Assembly (NCBI GenBank): GCA_964019655.1
Contig: CAXHTR010000008.1
Location: 248,001-312,000, forward strand
Length of the DNA: 64,000 bases
Reading direction: 5' to 3'
From: Perkinsela sp. pyNocScin1
Taxonomy: Eukaryota; Euglenozoa; Kinetoplastea; Prokinetoplastida; Perkinselidae
Of this stretch, positions 25,618-34,946 are shown piece by piece. The translations under genes and the position numbers were made by a program. The stretch's first letter is position 1, and every line of letters begins with the position of its first letter. The notes beneath the pieces are model-generated. The model was not told the origin of the DNA. It made no database searches and was given only the letters and a program-made list of their open reading frames with translations.

Positions 25618-27369
25618 TCACGCGCGTGAGGTGATTTCACAAGATGATTGATCGCACATTGCAATTTGATCCAGCAAGTCCCCGCATCGCCCAAGAAGAT
25701 TTTTCAAATTTCCCATGCCATCGTGGATGAGAAGTGAGCAACCCTTCTGAATTTTTTGAAGCATTGTAATGTTTTCTGGTGAAGTGACCACCAGCCCAGA
25801 TGATGAGTTTCCCCCGAAAAGACGAAGGATGTGCCACAATGAGATGATGATATTTTGAAGTGTCGCCCTATGATGTTGCGAAGGTTCTGTGATGTTTTCC
25901 TTGCTAAGTGTCCTTCGAGCTTTCCATAAGATGAATGGGAACTCTGCATAGAGCATGCGTTCCCAAGTTAATAAAAAAAACTTGGGCTTTCCACACTCTT
26001 TCACAGCACTGTCAGAAGCGAAAACCACTGCTTCGATTCTTTGTCTCACAAGAGTAGTAAAAAGATGTGAGAAATATTCATTGTAGCCAGAATCACAAGA
26101 TACGCGCATGGATTTAAGAGCAAGTGCAACAATCTCTGTCGCATTCGCAGAAGCCTCTACTTTCTCATCAAAATTTTGAGCATCAGCACTCACTTTTGGC
26201 AAGCAATGCCAGAGTAAGACAACTTTTTTCATCATGTTTACATTCTTCTGCTGAGTACATTCACGGACGGCCCATGGAATCATGGTACCATTAAAGATTT
26301 CTGCAATGTCGTTTGTCTCAGAGGTGCAAAATGTTTGCAAGTATGTTTGAATCACGACTACAATGGTTAGACGTACAGAAGATTCAGTGGACAATTTAAA
26401 TAAAACCTTTAAGGCAAAACATACGTCATGCATCAGCTGCTTTAGGACATTCTGTTCATTTACAGTATTCTCCGCTTTGAACATTGCAAGTAAGATATCA
26501 AAAATTTGTGCAAAGCACCGAACCAGCGGTTCTATGCTACACCCCGACTTGATCTGTTTGCTTTTCGACAGATAAACATTCACTGAAGCGCCAATAAGCT
26601 CTTCTATCGTTGATGGAAAAGCTAAAGATTTTACAAAAAGCCTGAAATATGCCCGAAAGTTTGAATTGTGATACTCAAAGGCATCTTGGCCAATAGAGAG
26701 GGCGCTTCGCTCTCTGAGCAAACGTGCAATAATCGAAATAAGCATCTGTGTGCTATATTCTCTGCTCTTTGATAGTAAGACCTCATCAAATAGCTGAAAA
26801 AGCATTATAAGAAGATCAGTTAGCACCTCAGAATTCTGCGTTTTAGTTTGAAAGGGTTTGCGTTTGATTTCTGCGCAAGAATTTTGTGCATAAGCCCCTT
26901 CATCGAGGATATTATGCAAAAATTCTAGTGTTCCTGCTAGTAGAGAAGCTTTTGTATTTGCAATGGCTACCAAGAGTATAGGAAGTACAACATTGAGCGC
27001 CTTTTCTTTATCAATTTGCTGCTTCCTGATACAAATGAGAACTATGCGTTGTGCCTCTTTGCGGAGCTTAGCGTCTTCGGACAAAAGTCCTAACGAAATG
27101 CTACGCATGGCTTTTTCACTTGCTACAGTTTGCGTATCAGATTGGAGAAAATTCTCTATTCTCTTCAAAGCGTGCATTTGAACATTTGGATTATAGTGTT
27201 TGAGCTTTGCTGTTGCATCATTGATATAATTTGAGCCGTCCTGTAAGTTGTTTTTATCAATGCCTTTTCCTCCGCGCACGAAAAGTGACTTACAGCGAAG
27301 CTTCACTGAAGTCGCTTTTGATGGAGGTAAAACTTTCTTCACCTGTGGCTTTGGCTTCACTTTTCCCAT
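25618..27369 (-). CDS. IPI1/TEX10-like ribosome biogenesis protein
   Basis: A 583-residue protein starting with a basic M-G-K-V-K-P-K-P-Q-V-K-K. It has the IPI1/TEX10 signature of a repeat-poor N-terminus followed by L-K-H-Y-N-P-N-V-Q-M-H-A-L-K-R-I, and then continues as HEAT-like helices to the end. In yeast and animals this protein is part of the Rix1/PELP1 complex that processes ITS2 and releases late 60S particles. The C-terminal half is highly diverged, so the assignment rests on the N-terminal 100 residues. The preceding gene upstream on this strand is the RNA polymerase I subunit, about 90 bp away. Confidence 0.75.
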   Translation of the reverse strand: MGKVKPKPQVKKVLPPSKATSVKLRCKSLFVRGGKGIDKNNLQDGSNYINDATAKLKHYNPNVQMHALKRIENFLQSDTQTVASEKAMRSISLGLLSEDAKLRKEAQRIVLICIRKQQIDKEKALNVVLPILLVAIANTKASLLAGTLEFLHNILDEGAYAQNSCAEIKRKPFQTKTQNSEVLTDLLIMLFQLFDEVLLSKSREYSTQMLISIIARLLRERSALSIGQDAFEYHNSNFRAYFRLFVKSLAFPSTIEELIGASVNVYLSKSKQIKSGCSIEPLVRCFAQIFDILLAMFKAENTVNEQNVLKQLMHDVCFALKVLFKLSTESSVRLTIVVVIQTYLQTFCTSETNDIAEIFNGTMIPWAVRECTQQKNVNMMKKVVLLWHCLPKVSADAQNFDEKVEASANATEIVALALKSMRVSCDSGYNEYFSHLFTTLVRQRIEAVVFASDSAVKECGKPKFFLLTWERMLYAEFPFILWKARRTLSKENITEPSQHHRATLQNIIISLWHILRLFGGNSSSGLVVTSPENITMLQKIQKGCSLLIHDGMGNLKNLLGRCGDLLDQIAMCDQSSCEITSRA

Positions 27370-27457
27370 TATCCATCAAAGGTCAATATCAACACACAAA
27401 ACAGCAATTTGGAATTCAAAAAAAAGTGAAATCGATTACAAAGCTTGTGCGAGAGTA

Positions 27458-30400
27458 TTAATTCGTGACGGGTAGTGCTACTTTTCCAAAGTTTGTGCCG
27501 ACAGCTGGTTTCTTTCCGACAATCAAGGAGGAGCTGAAGGAGCGAAGAGCGTCATAATTGGTATTTTTCAAGCATTCATGCAAGAAAATTCCTCCTGTCT
27601 CGAATGTCATCTGCAGAAAAGGCGATGCCGATGCTGCTCTCACAAGTCCGTATCGCGAAAAAGGTAGAAGCTCTCCTGAATGTGACATTGTGTCAGCAAC
27701 GAGCATAGTATGGCGGAAATTAACACTGTATCCTTGGAATAGTCGATTCAGCTCACTCTCCAGGTAAGCACGGGCCGCCTCCACGCCAAGAACGTGGCAG
27801 ATGTCATGCGGATCAGATGAGACCAAACCTTGCCAATCCGAAATAGAGTGCGCTGACGTGTGCGTTGCGATAGTACGAATGCACGTCAAAGTTGCAGCTT
27901 TACCCTGAAATACCATGCTTCCAGAGGCCTTCTTTGGATCTCTATAAATCTCACAAATGCTGAGATCTCCAGAAAATGCAAAAGAGCTATTCTGTAATGT
28001 GCATGTTGCTAGGCAATCCTTCAAAATATCTGGAAGAATAATGGCTACCTTCGCAGGCAAATCTATTTTGCAGCTAACTTCAAACGAGTCACACTCACCT
28101 AGGTAGGAGTGTGCACGCAGACAATCAATCGTTGCGGAGCTGCTGTGCCGACTGCTTGCTTTCGACAATCTTATGCTCGGCCGTGTCCAATTCGTAAGCG
28201 TTTCGAATGCTTTTACTTTATTTTTTCCCGAAACTGCATTCATTGTATCAATATGATTCTGCACGTCCATGCCATTATCGGTTTCAACTTCTGTTTGAGT
28301 TGCCTCTGTTGTAAATCTGTCTTCGGATTCATCATAGACATCATGTTCGTGATTCTGGATCTCATTAATTTCTTCCTCAGCTGCATCGATGCTATGCAGT
28401 GCTTTCGAATCCTCACGGCTCATGTTCTTGTATATTTTGCTTACCATGCTTTTGAGAAGCAGAGTGATGCTTTTAATGAAATCACACTTGAACTGCTCAT
28501 CTGAAGACCCGAGGAGAAGGTTCCTTCTTTGAAGTGCCCCCCTCGAAAAGAGAAGCGAAAGTTCAATCACAGTGCCACTTGGTGTGAAATCATAGATCAT
28601 GCTGAAGGGTTTTCTGGACGCGCTTGACAAAAATGTATCGATAGGTACTTTTAAAAGGGTATTACGAAGGGAGTTACTGAGCCGAATCTCAGGCTCGTCA
28701 ACTACTGCGAGCGGCAGTGTGACTGTCGGGTTCTTCGTTGAGAAACTAAGCAATTCACGAACTCGTGGGATACCCTCTGTTACGTGTGAACTTGTGGAGC
28801 CTGTATGATGGAATGTGTTGAGTGTCATTTGGGTTGATGGTTCTCCAAGACTCTGTGCGGCGATCAGTCCAACAGGCTCCCCAGGTTCACATCGGGCAAG
28901 TAGCTTTCGCGTTTGACACATAAGAGATACTCTGTCCGTAGTTTGAAGGCATTGTTGCTTTACTTCGAAGTCATTCATGTGCTTTAAAACATGGGCATCG
29001 TTATTCATCATATTCTTGGAGGGATCAAGCCCGTCACCACCATACATGAACTGAATTAATTCCCCTTCGCCATTGTGTACTGAACCATCCCACTGAACTA
29101 CAGAGCTCTCCATACCCTTAATTAGGCAGCGCTGCAAGTAACCTGATCGAGCTGTTTTTACTGCAGTATCGATAATCCCATCTCGTCCTGCGGATGCGTG
29201 AATGAAATACTCCTGAGGTCGAATGCCGCTTATAAATCTACCTTTGACAAATCCATGGCACTTCGCCCGGCGGTCACCCTGTAGTGTTCCAGGCAGAACT
29301 TTGCCAGATTCCATACACGACATTCGCTTGCTGTCGAAGTATTGCTGGCCGAGCGCAATCATCATCTGAAATGCATTGGAATACGAACCTCGGGCACCGA
29401 TGGCCGTCATAAGCATCAAATTATTCGCAGGAAATCGGACCAATGCCTTGTGAGGATAAAATGTGGTATTTATCTTTGTGTGCCTATCGGCGATGATCCT
29501 GAGTGCATGAGATTCATCAGGAACGTTGGCTTTCTGATCCAGACTATCAAGCATTTTAAGTCGACGATTTTCACTGTCAACTGAGAGGTCTTCATAGATG
29601 CACAGGTCAGATAAGCTTATGGTGAGGGAATATTGCCGCATAAAGGCAGAGAGCAAGCGACCACAGATGGCGAGAAAGCTTCCTGATGCTTTAGGACCAT
29701 ACGTGTCGTGAATGAAGTGGACAAGTGACCCATTAGAAAGTCCAATATTGGCGCTATCCAAAACCCCTGTCAAGATTTCACTGCGGTGTACGAGTAACAT
29801 CTCATCTTCAGTATCATTTTTCTCAAAGCAATGGTAACGCGGATGCGTTGTACATCGAGACCGAGTGGTCAAACCACTGCGAGTTTGAGAGGTGTAAATC
29901 CCCGAGACATTTTTAATGAGCTCCGAGATCAGCTGCTTTCCTGACCACAACGCGCGTGGCTTGCACACGCATGGCTGAGGCAAAGCATCAATATTGTCAC
30001 AGACTTCGTAAAGAAGTGAAATGAACTCTTCCCGTTCAAAGAATCGCTCTCGACACGTAAGTCGATATGCTGCGACAAGATGATCTTGTATTAGCCCACG
30101 TAGAGGCTTTCCGGAACTTGCTGAAAAGTAGTGCGACTCAGCATCCATGAGACACTTGAGCTCAGTTCGACACTTGATTCCTTGTGGTATATGACAGTTC
30201 ATTTCATCGCCATCGAAGTCAGCATTGAAGCCTTTGCAGTTGGCATAGTGGAAGCGCATGGTATAGTCACTGCCCCTGACAACAGCTCGCTGACCAAGCA
30301 TAGATGACTTATGCAGCGTCGGTTGGCGATTCAATATTATCATGTCGTCATTAACGACATGTCGGTGAACGATAACGTCACACCCTAGAGCAACTTGCTT

Positions 30401-32074
30401 GAGCATCTTTTCCGCAACATGCTTGAGGAGTTTTTCCTTGCCTTTTAAACTGATAGTCTGGACGCTACCCTCTCTCATACGTAATTCAAGGTGAGTGGCC
30501 CCTGGATATATGCTTGGGCCGTTCTCAATGCATTGAACTAAAAACCGTCGTCTTTCATCAGAGCAGAATGCAAGGCTCTCAGGAAATGTTAGCCGCGATG
30601 CAAACTTGACCGACAAATTAATAGTATTGGTCGCCAAATAGGTATCTGGGGAAATGACCGTCCGACAGGCCTGATTCGTTCTTTTTCCCATCATATTGCT
30701 TCTGAAAAGCCCTCCTTTTTTTAAAAAAGAGTTTATTGTCGTAGTGAAGTGCTTACTAACCATGCTTTGAATCTCTTTATAACTTCTCTCGAAAGACGCA
30801 AGAGTCACTGGCTCTTTTGCCATCACAGTGTAGTGATCATAGATTAGCATAATGATTGAGCTGAGTTGCTCTGTAACACTGTCAACGATGGCCGTGCTTT
30901 TGCTACCGAGCCTTTGCCATACACGAGCACTATTTGGTGGCACAAGTACATGATTAATCAGGAATGATGTGGCACAGTTCTTACTTTCATTTCGTCCGAA
31001 TAATCGGCCATATAAAATATTCGTGATAGTATTTTCGTTTTGAAACAGTGAATCGAAAAGATAGCGCAAAATACCTGGGTGAATGCACGAAAAAGAGGCA
31101 TTGGAACTGTCCATTTGCCATGGGCTGAGCTCCTTCAATTTGTTCATTAAAGCGAGATCATCAGTAGGTGCTTCATAAAACAATATTCCGTTGTTCAGCT
31201 TAACAGAAATCGGTTTTTTGTATCCACAATGTGGACACTTTTTCGGACACAACTGAGCAAACGCTTTTAAGATTTTACCTCGTACTCGACTAGCTATGTT
31301 ATCTGTAGGCAAAACGTTTGATGACATACTCTGCAGAGTTTTCTCTAGTGCCTCTACTTCAGTCAAGCTATCATCCTCCTCATCAGAAACTGATGCTTCC
31401 CTAGAAAACGCATCAGAGAAGCTTGTATCGAGCGAAACTTTAGGATCCAGTTTACTCAATGCCAGTTGAACTTCGTTCTCCGCAGTAAGCGAATCACCGC
31501 GAAGAAGAGCAAGTTGGACTTTGATGATCTGGACCTTCATTGCTTGCGGTAAACGCAGGCTGAGGCATTTCCAACACAGGGACCGCAACACCAGAAGAGC
31601 TTCCTTGAGCAAGAATGGGTTAACGATTGCAAAGGGCAGGTCTATCTTTCCGTAATGACCTGTGCACCTCGGATTCATGTCAGAATCATCCTCTCCTTGT
31701 GTCCTGATGTTCACCAGCGCTGTATCTCCATTTCCAGAAGCCATGTGGATGTCGACATTACGGCATGTAGTACATGGCATTTTTAAGCCTGGCCCACAGT
31801 CGACATTTCCCATTCGCGCATCAAAAAGAGTTGCGAATTCTTCATTGTTTAGTCTTGTGAGGGCAGAATAACGCTGTGCTAGTCTCTGATGCGGCTCCCA
31901 TGGCTTGGTTTTCTCACAGGCGTGATGCGGTACATTTATCGTGACAACACTTGTGCGCTGAATATCGGCATTCGTGTACATAGAGAATGTCACCGCGTCT
32001 ATAGATGCATCGCCTTCATAAATTGAAGCATCACAAGTATAATCTTTGAATCGAAATCCACTTGCAAAGGACAT
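27458..32074 (-). CDS. RPA1: RNA polymerase I largest subunit (RPA190/RPA1)
   Basis: This is the largest catalytic subunit of RNA polymerase I, which transcribes rRNA in the nucleolus (and in some kinetoplastids surface-protein genes). The Mg2+-binding motif N-A-D-F-D-G-D-E-M-N is present, with the first Asp at residue 619 from the chosen start. Also seen: the zinc-binding C-T-G-H-Y-G-K-I-D-L, a second C-P-H-C-G-Y near the clamp core, the dock and funnel blocks (R-Q-P-T-L-H-K-S-S-M) and the bridge/trigger region T-L-N-T-F-H-H-T-G. The start is the Met at 32074 (M-S-F-A-S-G-F). The longest frame to 32149 would overlap the upstream gene's stop at 32140. The protein of about 1538 residues is shorter than yeast A190 (1664). 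Confidence 0.94.
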   Translation of the reverse strand: MSFASGFRFKDYTCDASIYEGDASIDAVTFSMYTNADIQRTSVVTINVPHHACEKTKPWEPHQRLAQRYSALTRLNNEEFATLFDARMGNVDCGPGLKMPCTTCRNVDIHMASGNGDTALVNIRTQGEDDSDMNPRCTGHYGKIDLPFAIVNPFLLKEALLVLRSLCWKCLSLRLPQAMKVQIIKVQLALLRGDSLTAENEVQLALSKLDPKVSLDTSFSDAFSREASVSDEEDDSLTEVEALEKTLQSMSSNVLPTDNIASRVRGKILKAFAQLCPKKCPHCGYKKPISVKLNNGILFYEAPTDDLALMNKLKELSPWQMDSSNASFSCIHPGILRYLFDSLFQNENTITNILYGRLFGRNESKNCATSFLINHVLVPPNSARVWQRLGSKSTAIVDSVTEQLSSIIMLIYDHYTVMAKEPVTLASFERSYKEIQSMVSKHFTTTINSFLKKGGLFRSNMMGKRTNQACRTVISPDTYLATNTINLSVKFASRLTFPESLAFCSDERRRFLVQCIENGPSIYPGATHLELRMREGSVQTISLKGKEKLLKHVAEKMLKQVALGCDVIVHRHVVNDDMIILNRQPTLHKSSMLGQRAVVRGSDYTMRFHYANCKGFNADFDGDEMNCHIPQGIKCRTELKCLMDAESHYFSASSGKPLRGLIQDHLVAAYRLTCRERFFEREEFISLLYEVCDNIDALPQPCVCKPRALWSGKQLISELIKNVSGIYTSQTRSGLTTRSRCTTHPRYHCFEKNDTEDEMLLVHRSEILTGVLDSANIGLSNGSLVHFIHDTYGPKASGSFLAICGRLLSAFMRQYSLTISLSDLCIYEDLSVDSENRRLKMLDSLDQKANVPDESHALRIIADRHTKINTTFYPHKALVRFPANNLMLMTAIGARGSYSNAFQMMIALGQQYFDSKRMSCMESGKVLPGTLQGDRRAKCHGFVKGRFISGIRPQEYFIHASAGRDGIIDTAVKTARSGYLQRCLIKGMESSVVQWDGSVHNGEGELIQFMYGGDGLDPSKNMMNNDAHVLKHMNDFEVKQQCLQTTDRVSLMCQTRKLLARCEPGEPVGLIAAQSLGEPSTQMTLNTFHHTGSTSSHVTEGIPRVRELLSFSTKNPTVTLPLAVVDEPEIRLSNSLRNTLLKVPIDTFLSSASRKPFSMIYDFTPSGTVIELSLLFSRGALQRRNLLLGSSDEQFKCDFIKSITLLLKSMVSKIYKNMSREDSKALHSIDAAEEEINEIQNHEHDVYDESEDRFTTEATQTEVETDNGMDVQNHIDTMNAVSGKNKVKAFETLTNWTRPSIRLSKASSRHSSSATIDCLRAHSYLGECDSFEVSCKIDLPAKVAIILPDILKDCLATCTLQNSSFAFSGDLSICEIYRDPKKASGSMVFQGKAATLTCIRTIATHTSAHSISDWQGLVSSDPHDICHVLGVEAARAYLESELNRLFQGYSVNFRHTMLVADTMSHSGELLPFSRYGLVRAASASPFLQMTFETGGIFLHECLKNTNYDALRSFSSSLIVGKKPAVGTNFGKVALPVTN

Positions 32075-32139
32075 TTGTTCTATAAAGACACGTAAGAAAT
32101 GCATATGAGGCAGCCAGTCACAAACATTGACGTGAATAT

Positions 32140-34266
32140 TTATCCACACGAAATGGTCAATAATACAGGACTATGGAGCGAGCATATTTCAATGGAAACA
32201 TGGGAAAGTGACGACCCTTTATCAGACGAAGGCTTAGTGCGTGCATTACATTTGAACGATCCATCTCGGTTCTCAACCATTGAGCAGAGAAGCAGTTCTA
32301 CAGGAATCCTCGCATCCTCACCTACAGCAACATTTGATGTTGATAGGATCGGTAAATCTGCGCTACAATCGAGGCTTGTTGGGATATAAATTTGAGTCAT
32401 GTCCCGGCATTGATTACGTTCACTGTACGTGCAGCATGTCGTTGAATTCTTGGAAATTATTCGTATGTCATGCAGATCGCACCTCTTACTTGAGTGCGCA
32501 AAGCCCATGAAAACACCATCAGTATTCCACTCTAAGCCATCGGTGATTATTTCCATGGTCGGTACACCAAAGGGAATAATGCCACATTTTGTGCCTTTCT
32601 GAATTCCAGTGATAGTATAGTTCCTTTGTGGAGCGATAGCAAATATGAGATTATTCTCCATTTTGGCGACGAGAAATCGGTAAAGATGCACATTTTTCAG
32701 AAGAGTGTAATAAATACCGAATTCATGATCCTTACGACCTCCACCGGCTCCAAGAATGAGAGCAGAGCAGAGTGGCAGAGGTAAAACGCTATTTTCATCG
32801 AGGGAAAGCTTATTTGACTCTTTCAAAGCATCTATGTTTGATCTGAATTGCTCGCGATCTCTGGCGACGCCTTTGTGAATGGTGTTGTTCACAAATAGAA
32901 GTGTTTTATCAAAATCTGTATTGTTCTGGTCCGGAAAATGCTGAAACTCAATATGAGAAGTATCATAGTTTTCTACGCTCGATGCATGGAGTGAGTCGAA
33001 ATCTCCAACCACATAGTTTGGTTGGGCAAGATTATGAGTATCGATCGCCCCATCCGCGCATATCGATAAAAATCGCATCGCAGAGTTTACAATGTCGTTT
33101 TCATCGGCGATCGATGCTCTCTGTCGGTGGTATCTATTCCATATACGTACATCATCTAAAGCATTACTCTTTGAAGTCTGTGCCGCGTTAGATGCGTTAT
33201 AACCGTTCAGAAAGATAAGGTAGTGAAAAATGCGTAATGGCCGGTCTCTATGACCTCCAAAATTGTAGTGAAGAACTTCTTCCAGATCGATAGAATATGG
33301 CTCATTTGGATCATACTGGAAAGACGTTTGTCCGAGAGAATACTTAACCAATACGCGTAATGAGTCCAACGCACACCTGTCACGATCACTCCGGCAGCTA
33401 TAATCGCCTGAGCGATGCGGGCTGAGCAAGTATTCAGCCTGCATTCTCAAGTCTTGACAAAATGCAAAAAGATTGTTTTTCGGCCGAGTAACTTCATTGC
33501 CAATTTCACGTAGCTTCTCAGGAATATTGATGCACGCGTCATCCTCAGACGAAAAATGTAGATCTTCTGTTGGGAAATTCGACGAGTTTATCATGAGCTT
33601 TTCGAATGCCATGCAGAGCCTAATACGTGATTCTATGCGCTTGCGAGCGCTTCTGTTCCACGCTGTTTTGTAAGCAAAATCGCTGTCAAAAACATAAACG
33701 ATGCTCTTATAGTTAGTATTTCTCGCCACAGCTGGTTGATAAGTGTTGGGCATGAGATCTACCCAAAATTTAGCTTCAGATGCCATACTTCCTCTTTCAG
33801 GAGATATCAGTATGTCATGGTCGCCTACATCTGCCCCGAAAAGAATGCCTGTACATGCCTCAATAAAGTCTTTAGGGTATTCGATAGCTATTGTGATAAC
33901 GATTGATGACGATGTTGCCCTTCGTGAGTACTGGAGAAAATTTTTCCACGCTTCAGTTACATGGTATGCACTTTTGGAAAGATTCTTTATTCTGTCCGAC
34001 ACTTTTGCGCAAATTACAATGTGAGCTGAAAATTTATCCAATTCTTCTTGAAATTCTCTTGATTTTTCCTCGAGGTAATTTTGCATACCGTGAATGGTCT
34101 GATTATTCAGCACAACAGGCTGTCCTTTGCATAGAGAGCGGTAAACATTCGGCGAAATAATATCTTGAAAGAATAAACGCTCGTCTCCTTCCCCAATTAC
34201 TGTACTCAGCAGGGGTCTGTCGAGAATAGCTTCGAAGTCGACTACTACCAAAGTTTTATGCTGCAT
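32140..34266 (-). CDS. Thiamin pyrophosphokinase with phosphatase-like N-terminal extension
   Basis: A 708-residue protein. The C-terminal half is thiamin pyrophosphokinase, which makes thiamin diphosphate from thiamin: C-A-D-G-A-I-D, Y-V-V-G-D-F-D-S-L, D-Q-N-N-T-D-F-D-K, L-G-A-G-G-G-R-K-D-H-E and the substrate-binding D-G-L-E-W-N-T-D-G are all present. The N-terminal 340 residues are extra, since ordinary TPK is about 220-320 residues. They resemble a weak HAD phosphatase: V-V-V-D-F-E-A-I-L at the start (family D-x-D), V-I-T-I-A-I-E-Y-P-K-D-F-I-E-A and V-Y-V-F-D-S-D-F-A near 190. Plant TH2 uses a HAD domain of this style to dephosphorylate thiamin monophosphate, which would precede TPK in the pathway. 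The second Asp of the HAD nucleophile motif is Glu here. The start codon (34266-34264) lies inside the target duplication of a transposable element. Confidence 0.82.
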   Translation of the reverse strand: MQHKTLVVVDFEAILDRPLLSTVIGEGDERLFFQDIISPNVYRSLCKGQPVVLNNQTIHGMQNYLEEKSREFQEELDKFSAHIVICAKVSDRIKNLSKSAYHVTEAWKNFLQYSRRATSSSIVITIAIEYPKDFIEACTGILFGADVGDHDILISPERGSMASEAKFWVDLMPNTYQPAVARNTNYKSIVYVFDSDFAYKTAWNRSARKRIESRIRLCMAFEKLMINSSNFPTEDLHFSSEDDACINIPEKLREIGNEVTRPKNNLFAFCQDLRMQAEYLLSPHRSGDYSCRSDRDRCALDSLRVLVKYSLGQTSFQYDPNEPYSIDLEEVLHYNFGGHRDRPLRIFHYLIFLNGYNASNAAQTSKSNALDDVRIWNRYHRQRASIADENDIVNSAMRFLSICADGAIDTHNLAQPNYVVGDFDSLHASSVENYDTSHIEFQHFPDQNNTDFDKTLLFVNNTIHKGVARDREQFRSNIDALKESNKLSLDENSVLPLPLCSALILGAGGGRKDHEFGIYYTLLKNVHLYRFLVAKMENNLIFAIAPQRNYTITGIQKGTKCGIIPFGVPTMEIITDGLEWNTDGVFMGFAHSSKRCDLHDIRIISKNSTTCCTYSERNQCRDMTQIYIPTSLDCSADLPILSTSNVAVGEDARIPVELLLCSMVENRDGSFKCNARTKPSSDKGSSLSHVSIEICSLHSPVLLTISCG

Positions 34267-34270
34267 AGAT
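34263..34270. repeat. 8-bp target-site duplication, left copy
   Basis: GCATAGAT at 34263-34270 is repeated exactly at 34827-34834, directly outside the element's terminal inverted repeats. The left copy contains the start codon (complement CAT at 34264-34266) of the thiamin pyrophosphokinase gene. Eight-base duplications are characteristic of hAT-superfamily insertions. Confidence 0.85.
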
Positions 34271-34826
34271 CAGGGCTTCTTAAGCACTTTTTCAATTTCA
34301 CCCGAATGTTGGGTGAAAGATCCTCTGTTTCACCCAACAATATACCTTATGCTGTGATGAAGTTTTATGCCGTCACGCCCCTTCGGGACGGGACGGCAGT
34401 AACTGCTCCTTGTGTGAATTTTCCCTCTTCTATTGGTCACTCATAAAGGATGCTTGGGAACACATGCGTTGTAATGATCTAATAATGTAACATGTTTGGA
34501 TATATAACTGGATGCAACGTCTGAAGCAATACGTACGATGAGATAAACTCTAACGCCGAGGCCCGAAGGGCCGAGGCGCAAAAATTTTGGCTTATTCGAG
34601 TTAAAAAAGGCTAGATATTCTTCTTTTGGCCATGATATCAACCGAAAACAGTCACTCACACAGACTTACCATTGGCCTTACTCACCACATCCAGGCCACC
34701 GTGCTCGACGAGTGTTTGACTCGTGTGGGTGAAAATTTTCATTTTCACCCGCTAATTTTTTTCCCGAGCACTTTTTTTCCGATTTTCACCCAAAATAGGT
34801 GAGTCACCCGAGGTTAAGAAGCCCTG
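34271..34826. mobile_element. Non-autonomous hAT-type element (MITE), 556 bp
   Basis: The element begins CAGGGCTTCTTAA (34271-34283) and ends with its exact complement TTAAGAAGCCCTG (34814-34826), giving 13-bp terminal inverted repeats flanked by an identical 8-bp duplication. The CAGGG end and 8-bp duplication fit hAT transposons. Inside, near both ends, are several copies of TTTCACCC or its complement GGGTGAAA, forming snapback pairs at about 34304-34336 and 34729-34751. These are possible transposase-binding sites. The only internal ORF of note is 72 codons (34441-34659, minus) without a recognised transposase motif, so the element cannot move on its own. It separates the SET gene from the thiamin pyrophosphokinase gene and has pushed away the original upstream region of the latter. 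Confidence 0.85.
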
Positions 34827-34834
34827 GCATAGAT
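34827..34834. repeat. 8-bp target-site duplication, right copy
   Basis: This is the exact second copy of GCATAGAT, adjoining the right inverted repeat of the element. On the minus strand this copy also carries an ATG, but it now lies upstream of the element and is separated from the coding sequence by 556 bp. Confidence 0.85.
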
Positions 34835-34946
34835 GAAGTGCAATGGCAATATTACATAAATGATTTTTCAAAGTGAGGAAGTAATTCATACTCCGTAGTT
34901 ATCCGTACTATATCAAGTTTTTGAATGACTTTTCGGGTTGCATGCT

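Noticed and set aside
34441-34659. 72-codon minus-strand ORF inside the hAT-type element
   Set aside because: No transposase or other motif is visible, and the length is expected by chance in a 556-bp element.
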